Below are positions 57,592 to 64,000 of a stretch of 64,000 nucleotides of DNA, in pieces. Below the pieces are notes generated by a model. That model was not told where the DNA came from. It searched no databases and saw only the letters and a program-made list of their open reading frames with translations. The stretch's first letter is position 1. Each line of letters opens with the position of its first letter. The translations under genes and the position numbers were made by a program. The DNA comes from Dermacentor variabilis (Eukaryota; Arthropoda; Arachnida; Ixodida; Ixodidae), in contig NC_134577.1 in assembly GCF_050947875.1 (NCBI RefSeq), forward strand, positions 69,134,639 through 69,198,638. Direction: 5' to 3'.

Positions 57592-57687
57592 CCTGGCGGA
57601 AAGGTGGAGCAAGCGGCGGCCTGAACGAAGCTCCAGGAAAACTCGAAGGCGTAGAGGACCAAGGGATCGAAAGCAGCCTCCACCGCT

Positions 57688-57809
57688 TGCGAGACAGCTG
57701 TTAAGCCTCAACGGTTTATTCGGCAGGTCGCGCGCTGAAGACGATGACGCTGGCCATGATGATGAATACATAGAGATGAAGAAGATGAAGGGGTAATATA
57801 ATGCTCACA
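57688..57809 (-). repeat. gypsy B 5' LTR (122 bp)
   Basis: Partner of 52720-52841, ending gctgtctcgca on the minus strand. The primer-binding region (agcggtggaggctgc) follows directly. Confidence 0.92.
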
Positions 57810-57813
57810 ATAT

Positions 57814-58585
57814 CTCTAGCTGGAAAGCGCCCAGACAAAGGCAATTAGGTTTGTCCGCAAAAAATGCCGGCGCAGTGACTCACCGACTATTCTACTGACA
57901 CAGTCAGGGCTTGCAACTTTGGCTCTTCCTGCAAAACGAGCTCGACTAAAATTTCTGCATCAAATACTACACAACCGAATAAACATAGATACTTCTGCGT
58001 GCGTTACCGTTTCTAAATCGCGCATAGCTCGTCATAATCATACATACACTAATCTAGTTCCTTTTAAACAAAGAACTTTTTAGTTTTCCTTTTTTTTCCT
58101 TGTTCGCGAGTGGAACAAACGAAATGCTTGTATAACGAACACATTATTATCGTATGATTTTGTCAGATTATTCGAAGATGTATTAATTAATTTAAAAAAT
58201 CGTTATGTACTTTTATGAACTTATGATCGTCAAAACTTCAATTTCTCTGAAGTATAGCTAATATTTACTTCCATTTCTTTTTTGTTTTTGTATTTGTAAA
58301 GTCGTAATAATCTTTACTGACATGAAACATAAAGTGCATTATTCAAGTGTCTTCCTCTTTTCAATAATATCATTATTGTTGTAAATATGCTCATTGAAAC
58401 TGTTTGATGTATTTTCATATCGCAGAACTGCTGCACATGTTTAGATGTTTTTTACCCTTCGTTATACAATGCCTGCATTGTATGCGTAATCATATGCCCA
58501 CCTACTATGGTCTCGATATGAGACTGGCAGTATTGTAAATGAATGAATGAATGTATGAATAAATAAATAAATAAATAAATAAAAT
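57814..58585 (+). mobile_element. CR1-like LINE, second part and 3' tail
   Basis: Continues the plus-strand LINE from 52719. It reads LESAQTKAIRFVRKKCRRSD, SPTILLTQSGLATLAL and LKFLHQILHN, then a frameshifted VREWNK, the usual C-terminal block of CR1/Jockey-type reverse transcriptases. A non-coding 3' end of about 450 bp finishes in (gaatgaat)n/(aaataaat)n at 58540-58582. Confidence 0.65.
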
Positions 58586-58599
58586 TACACGGATATTCC

Positions 58600-58815
58600 A
58601 TATAATGCGTTGGGTGGAAAACTGGTGATCTGGTATAGTTGCAGAATGGGTGCCATGCCAAGGGAAGGGAAGCGCAGTCGAGGACGCCGAAGAGCTAAGG
58701 TGGTGAAGGGGTTAGTAAATTTGTAGGCATAGTGCAAGACAGATGTAACTGGGCATCGCTGAGAGGCGTTCGTCCTGCATTGGGCATAAATAGGCCCATG
58801 ATGATGATACTAATG
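58600..58815 (+). mobile_element. RTE-type LINE 3' end fragment
   Basis: Contains aagggaagggaagcgcagtcgagg, tcctgcattgggcataaata and ggcccatgatgatgatac, the 3' end of a second RTE subfamily (compare the gccctgcagtgggcg tail elsewhere in the window). Strongly 5'-truncated. Confidence 0.7.
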
Positions 58816-59056
58816 ACGATATTGATCTTTCCAATGACGTGACTGTTAGTTGAATCAAATGCAGTTTCCATCTTTGCCGGCGTAGCAGCAAATGATCCCC
58901 ACCTCTACGAGAGCTCAGGAAATAATGGAACGGCTAAACGTTTTATATTTTTTTTGTCTTACACGTTGTTTCGAACTCTGCGCACGAGAATAGCTTTGAT
59001 TGGGTCGTTGTTTGTTTACTTGCAGCTCCTGTCCCGGCTCCCCTTAACGTTATAGC
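58816..59056. other. no recognisable gene
   Basis: Short spacer between the RTE tail and gypsy C. Nothing is recognised. Confidence 0.4.
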
Positions 59057-59176
59057 TGTAATAAGATTATTTATTATAAGGCACTAGGCACAGTCTAGTC
59101 GCACTGACAGTAGGCGAACGCTGATCGCGCGCACAGCCGTCACAAGAGCGCCTTCTTCGTCTTCCTCTTCACCACA
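59057..59176 (-). repeat. gypsy C 3' LTR (~120 bp, boundaries inferred)
   Basis: On the minus strand it begins tgtggtgaagaggaagacg after the polypurine-like tract cccgggggccat and ends cttattaca; it includes an aataaataa polyadenylation-type signal. TG...CA ends and length resemble the LTR of element B. The second LTR is not in the window, so the limits are unconfirmed. Confidence 0.65.
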
Positions 59177-59213
59177 ATGGCCCCCGGGAGAGAAGAGGAG
59201 CCATCCTGGCGAC

Positions 59214-62200
59214 TTACGGCGTACGTAGGATGAGGGGGCCATAGTACGGCTTAAGTCGGTTGACATGAACCATGTCACGCCCGCGATGCCTATGGTCGGG
59301 TGAAGGTGTCACAGGTTCTACAACATAGGTGACAGCGGAAGTACGGTCTATGACGCGGTAGGGGCCATCATAGCGTGCAAGGAGTTTGGTCGAAAGGCCA
59401 GGGCTGTGAGGCGGGACCCACAACCAAACAAGGGAACCAGTCGGGAAAACTGGTGAAAGCGCGCCACTGTCACGCCGCAGCTTTTGACGACCTTGAGCAG
59501 CGGTCGTAAGGGTTCGCGCGAGCTGCCTACAGTCCTCGGCGTATTTGGCGGCCTCAGACACAGGCGTGCATTCGGAAGCGTCGGGTCGGTATGGGAGCAT
59601 TGAGTCCATAGTACACGAGGGCTCTCGTCCATACAGCAGAAAAAAAGGGCGAAAAGCCAGTGGTAGCTTGTGTGGCCGTATTATAGGCATACGTGACGAA
59701 CGGCAAAACAGTGTCCCAGTTACTGTGATCCGAGGCGACGTACATAGTCAACATGTCACCGAGTGTGCGGTTAAACCTCTCTGTCAAGCCGTTCGTTTGC
59801 GGGTGGTAGGCTGTAGACTTGCGGTGAACGATGCTGCATGCAGCGAGAAGGGCTTGGATGACTTCGGACAAGAAGACACGTCCCCTGTCGCTGAGCAGTT
59901 CGCGTGGTGCGCCATGTCGAAGAACGAAGTTCCGCAAGATGAAGAACGCAACTTCGCGCGCAGAGGCCGCCGGGAGTGCGGCAGTCTCGGCGTAGCGCGT
60001 CAAGTGGTCGACACCTACAATTATCCATCGGTTACCCGAGGAACTGCAGGGAAGTGGCCCATATAGGTCTATGCCGACGCGATCGAAGGGTCGAGCCGGG
60101 CAGGGCAGCGGCTGTAGCTCACCAGGAGGGCGCTGTGGGATTTTACGCCGTTGGCACGCCGTGCAAGCGCGTACGTACTGGCGCACGAAATGATACATGC
60201 CGTGCCAGTAGAAACACTGCCTTAGCCGAGTATACGTTTTCAGAACACCGGCGTGACCATTATGAGGAGCAGCATGAAAATAAGCGCATATGTCAGAACG
60301 CATGTGTCGTGGTATCACCAGTAGCCATTTGCGACCATCAGGCAAATAATTTCTGCGGTAAAGAACGTTGTCGCGGACAGTGAAGTGAGCGGCTTGGCGA
60401 CGAAGTGTTCGAGTAGAGGGTGTGGCGGATAGGTCGTGGAGGAAATTCAGCATAGTTGAAAGCAGGGGATCCTTACGCTGCTCGTCCGGCATATCAGCGA
60501 CGTTGAAGGCTGACATGGATGCGAAGAGCAGAGACACTGAAGCCACATCACAAGGTAGCGGCGATCGGGAAAGCGCATCAGCGTCAGAGTGCTTTCTGCC
60601 CGATCGGTAGACAACGCGGATATCATATTCTTGTAAGCGGAGTGCCCATCGGCCTAGGCGACCTGACGGATCCTTCGAGGACAGCCAGCAAAGTGAATGG
60701 TGGTCGGTGACAATGTCAAAAGGGCGACCATATAGGTATGGATGAAATTTGACGAGCGCCCAAATAATGGCCAAGCACTCCTTTTCAGTTACTGAGTAGG
60801 TGGCTTCTGCCTTCTTTAAAGTGCGGCTCGCATATGCGACGACGTACTCGTCATAGCCGTCTTTCCGTTGTGCGAGGACTGCACCAAGTCCGATACCGCT
60901 GGCGTCCATATGTACCTCTGTAGGCGCTGTGGGATCGTAGTGTCGAAGAATCGGTGGCGAAGTAAGTAGGCGACGTAGTTGCTCGAAGGCTTCGTCACAG
61001 GAAGTTGACCACGCGGAGATGCCGTTGGTAGCGGTAAGCAAATTGGTCAGTGGTGCGATGATAGTCGCAAAATTGAGCACAAAACGCCGAAAGTAAGAGC
61101 AGAGCCCTATAAAGCTGCGGAGCGCCTTAAGAGTAGTGGGCGTCGGAAACTCTGCGACCGCGCGAAGCTTGGCTGGGTCATGAAGCACACCGTCCTTCGA
61201 TACAACGTGACCCAATATAGTTAACTTGCGAGCAGCAAAACGGCACTTTTTGATATAAAGTTGGAGGCCAGCAGAGGTAAGGCACGTCAGTATCTCACGC
61301 AAGCGAACGATGTGCGTCGGGAAATCTGGCGAAAACACCACGATATCATCAAGGTAGCACAGACATGTTTTCCACTTGTAGTTGCGAAGGATGGTGTCCA
61401 TCCTACGTTCGAAAGTAGCGGGCGCGTTGCAGAGCCCGAATGGCATGACGGTAAATTCGTACAAGCCATCGGGCGTAATGAAAGCTGTCTTCTCACAGTC
61501 ATCATCTGCCATCGGCACTTGCCAATTGCCGGAGCGAAGATCCAAAGATGAGAAGTACTCCGCGCCTTGCCAGGAGTCGAGGGCGTCATCTATCCGAGGC
61601 AGCGGATAGACATCTTTACGAGTGATCTGATTCAGTCGACAGTAATCCACACAGAAGCGTATCGACCCGTCCTTCTTGCGTACTAATACTACAGCAGACG
61701 CCCGAGGACTGTGGTAAGGGCGAATGACGCCACGGTGCAGCATGTCGTCGACCTGCTCGTTAATGATCTGTCGCTCGGCTGCCGACACGCGGTATGGTCG
61801 CTGGCGTAAAGGAGGATGGGAACCAGTGTGTACGCTGTGAGTGACGGTTGCCGTACGCCCCAGAGATAGTTGGTCACAGTCAAACGACGAGCGAAAATTC
61901 TGAAGAAGCGCGAGGACTTGCTGGCGATATGGAGGCGGCAGATCGGCGTCTACGACAGATTCAAGAACGTCTGACGACGACGACAATGATGATGATGATG
62001 TGCACGGCACGGGAGAAGTGAGGGCGTCGAATTCATAACAGGCCGTGTCGTCGGAAACATCGAGAATGTGAAGCGGGTCAAGGGGCTGAACACGACCGAG
62101 TGATTCGCCGCGCAGTAACGTCACATGGTAGTGAGACGGGTTACACACAAGCATGGAGGATAATCCAGACACAGTGGTGAGGACGGCAAATGGGAGAGGT

Positions 62201-62697
62201 AGGGCCTTGCGACGTAGAAAAATCGGCGACGGTTTAAAAAGTACTGTAGCGTCTGGCGCGGTAGAGCAAGAGACGGGCACAAGCACACACATGTCGGGTG
62301 GTATGTCCGTATCGGACACAATAGTGAGCTTGGAGGCTTTTTGTTCAGAGGGGTCAGGCAGCGGGGCGTCGGCAAGCGGGAAGAGCGCCACTTCGGCCCG
62401 GGCACAGTCGATGATGGCACGATGGTGAGACAAGAAGTCCCAGCCGAGAATAATGTCATGTGAACATGATGACAACACGAGAAATTCAGCAACATAGACA
62501 ATGCCGTCGATGACCACCCGTGCAGTACATTGAGCAAGCGGGGCTATGTGCTGCGCAGTCACGGTGCTTAGGAGCATACCAGCTAAGGCGTTGTGACCTT
62601 ATGGAGGCTGCGACAAAGCTTTTCGTCGATAACAGAAACTGCAGCCCCAGTATCAATAAGCGCAATTGCGGCGGTTCCTTCGACCAAAACGTCCAAT
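59214..62697 (-). pseudogene. gypsy C pol, nearly open
   Basis: The protease segment (ALIDTGAAVSVIDEKLC, about 62605-62660) is out of frame with what follows by one missing base near 62592. From 62577, 1007 codons are open. RT carries [11 protein letters not shown] (catalytic Asp at codon 346; the usual aromatic after Gly is Asn) and YLDD at 408-411. RNase H has DAS (558), [12 protein letters not shown] (625) and SDADALS (665). The integrase has H768, C805 and C808 of the zinc region, then D837, D897 and E933 ([27 protein letters not shown]). A slip in a run of seven T (minus strand, about 59638-59645) shifts the frame; the remainder (LLYGREPSC ..., GPYRVIDRTSAVTYVV, RLKPYYGP) ends at 59214. 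Confidence 0.9.
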
Positions 62698-63990
62698 AAA
62701 TTGCAAGGTGACTGTCCAGGCCTTGTAGAAGCCACGAAGCTTGCAGTTCGTGCCTGCGGAACTGCAGCAACTAGTTTCCCTCGCTAGGTGATTGGCGGCG
62801 ACGTAAGGGGGAAAGTGAGCGATGACGTGGTGATGCCGAACGATGGGTGCCGACGGGGCGTCGAGGAGGCGGCGAAAACTCGGGGTCGGGAAGCATCGCA
62901 TGCCCGGTAGTATCGTGGGAATAGGCATATCCAGGGGTGCGACACTGGCGTTAGCAGGTGGCATGCGACGATGGCAGAAGCGCGCAACGTGGCCGGCGAC
63001 ACCACAAGCGAAGCATATGGGTCGGTTGTCGCGTGTGCGCCAAGGGGATTGAACTGGGCGTCGAGATGGAATGGGAGGCGACGCGGGAGGAGGTGCCGCT
63101 TGAAGTCGCATTGGCGCCGGAAACGAGAACGTCGGCGGCGCAGGTCGCGCGGCGACTTCTGCATAGGTCAGAGGTGCAGCCACGGGAGGGCAGGGTTGGG
63201 CGAAAGGTAAAAACCCAGCAAGTTCCTCGCGAATGGCCCGCCTAATGGGAGCAGCCAGAGATGTGTCAGGCTGAGGAGGTCCATCGTTGAGAGGCAGCAT
63301 AGACAATTGGCGCGCCACCTCCTCACGAATGAAATCTTTAATCTCAACAGAGAGCGATGCTGCTGGTGTGGTGTTTGAGCGAAGCGTGAGGCCCGCGAGA
63401 GAGTCGCCAGGTGCGAGAGCGCTGCGCGCAAGGACCCTTTGTCGACGCAGCTCATCGAAGCTCTGGCAAAGAGTGACGACAGCTGCGACAGAAGTAGGGT
63501 TCCGTGCCAGGAGCATTTGAAATGCGTCGTCCTCGATGCCCTTGAGGATGTGCTTCACCTTGTCCTCTTCAGTCATGGTGGAATCGGCACGGGCGCAAAT
63601 ATCAACGACATCCTCTATGTAACTAGTATAAGTCTCGCCGGGCTGTTGAGCGCGCTGGCGGAGGCGCTGTTCAGCACGGAGTTTCCGCAAGGCTGGGCGA
63701 CCGAAGACTTCCGCGAATGCAGTTTTGAAAGCGCACCAGGTTTGCAGTTCCCGTTCGTGATTGTGGAACCAGAGGTTCGCAACGTCAGCAAGATAGAAGA
63801 TGACGCTACGGATCTTCGTCGGGTCATCCCACTTGTTGTGTTCACTGACGCGCTCGTAGGTAGAGAGCCAATCTTCTACGTCAGTCTCACCTGATCCGCT
63901 AAAAACAGGAGGGTCCCGCTGCCGTTGCACGGCACCGCACATGACAGGAGCGGCAGATGCGCCAAGCGGATTGGAGGGAGCGTCGTTCAT
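62653..63990 (-). CDS. gypsy C gag
   Basis: Particle protein of the element, 445 codons from an ATG at 63990. The retrotransposon gag core (DVEDWLSTYERVSEHNKWDD, FYLADVANLWFHNHE) is in the first third, followed by a Gln/Arg-rich linker (RAEQRLRQRAQQPGETYTSY) and Pro-rich sequence. A complete CCHC zinc knuckle (CFACGVAGHVARFC) lies at about residues 326-339. The frame ends at 62653 after overlapping the protease region in another frame; whether that is programmed frameshifting or decay cannot be told. The start is accepted because it sits only a few bases inside the window after gcctctact and begins a typical gag N-terminus. Confidence 0.85.
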   Translation of the reverse strand: MNDAPSNPLGASAAPVMCGAVQRQRDPPVFSGSGETDVEDWLSTYERVSEHNKWDDPTKIRSVIFYLADVANLWFHNHERELQTWCAFKTAFAEVFGRPALRKLRAEQRLRQRAQQPGETYTSYIEDVVDICARADSTMTEEDKVKHILKGIEDDAFQMLLARNPTSVAAVVTLCQSFDELRRQRVLARSALAPGDSLAGLTLRSNTTPAASLSVEIKDFIREEVARQLSMLPLNDGPPQPDTSLAAPIRRAIREELAGFLPFAQPCPPVAAPLTYAEVAARPAPPTFSFPAPMRLQAAPPPASPPIPSRRPVQSPWRTRDNRPICFACGVAGHVARFCHRRMPPANASVAPLDMPIPTILPGMRCFPTPSFRRLLDAPSAPIVRHHHVIAHFPPYVAANHLARETSCCSSAGTNCKLRGFYKAWTVTLQFIGRFGRRNRRNCAY

Positions 63991-64000
63991 AGTAGAGGCT

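Larger units (their letters stand above)
52720..57809 (-). mobile_element. Ty3/gypsy LTR retrotransposon B, defective, nested
   Basis: 5090 bp including a 211 bp MITE. The 122 bp LTRs are flanked by ATAT (52716-52719 and 57810-57813). Minus-strand order is gag, protease, RT, RNase H, integrase. It interrupts a CR1-like LINE. It carries frameshifts, a deletion between RT and RNase H (about 54590) and the hAT-type insertion at 55256-55466. A polypurine tract (cgcgggggaaattg on the minus strand) precedes the 3' LTR. Confidence 0.95.
59057..64000 (-). mobile_element. Ty3/gypsy LTR retrotransposon C, runs off the right edge
   Basis: The 3' LTR, integrase, RNase H, RT, protease and full gag are present; the 5' leader and 5' LTR lie beyond 64000. 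Pol and gag are related to but distinct from element B. Only two or three single-base frame breaks are seen (near 59640, 62590 and 62690), so this is the best preserved gypsy copy here. It lies upstream of the known GGT exons and in the same orientation. Confidence 0.92.

Noticed and set aside
52741..57809. Direct repeats at 52720 and 57688 as a simple segmental duplication
   Set aside because: TG-type end at the 5' tip, a polypurine tract, a primer-site-like sequence, the ATAT duplication and gag-pol between them identify them as LTRs.
1..64000. CRISPR array, prophage, bacterial genes or rRNA
   Set aside because: No spaced identical repeats, no operon-like gene packing and no rRNA segments. 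All tandem repeats are micro- or minisatellites.

Overview
The window looks like nuclear DNA of a chelicerate, most probably a hard (ixodid) tick. It has no bacterial operons, rRNA or CRISPR. It has spliced coding exons tens of kilobases apart, long intron-like stretches packed with retroelements, tRNA-derived SINE copies, and LINE tails of the (ATG)n kind that I associate with tick genomes. The organism call is inference from repeat style, not from a marker gene.

One host gene is visible, on the minus strand. Six exons between 51144 and 24232 (50952-51144, 46906-47048, 43416-43566, 28705-28771, 27141-27298, 24232-24445) have good splice sites, and all five junctions are compatible in codon phase. 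Together they read as a gamma-glutamyltranspeptidase (GGT)-family protein. The first exon(s) and the C-terminus are not found. The catalytic Thr position reads Gly, and the acidic glutamate-binding motif is lost, so this is probably a non-enzymatic GGT-like paralogue. Its introns hold most of the mobile DNA described below.

Layout. 1-14 kb: intergenic or intronic DNA with foldback elements, short tandem duplications, two charged-ORF repeats and SINE-like repeats. 14.6-21.9 kb: a SINE, a decayed RTE LINE, then a complete 5.25 kb DNA transposon (16550-21803). That transposon has ~955 bp inverted repeats, an ATAT target duplication and an intact two-exon DDD transposase; it is best matched to the Sola2 type. 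22-33.7 kb: repeats, three GGT exons, SINEs, (TA)n arrays and a 1.1 kb TTAA-flanked element carrying a P2X7-like exon. 33.7-36.3 kb: a long decayed RTE copy and a minisatellite repeat. 36.7-42.7 kb: Ty3/gypsy element A (plus strand, both LTRs, ATAC duplication, several frameshifts). 43-51 kb: three GGT exons and a 5'-truncated RTE copy with a 12 bp target duplication (48317-50012). 52.3-58.6 kb: a CR1-like LINE split by gypsy element B (minus strand, 122 bp LTRs, ATAT duplication), which is itself split by a 211 bp hAT-type MITE with an 8 bp duplication. 59.1-64 kb: gypsy element C (minus strand), running off the right edge, with a nearly open pol.

The insertions give a relative history: LINE, then gypsy B, then hAT MITE; and RTE, then Sola2-like element. 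The Sola2-like transposon is the youngest-looking large element, and the only one here whose main protein is open apart from one apparent intron.
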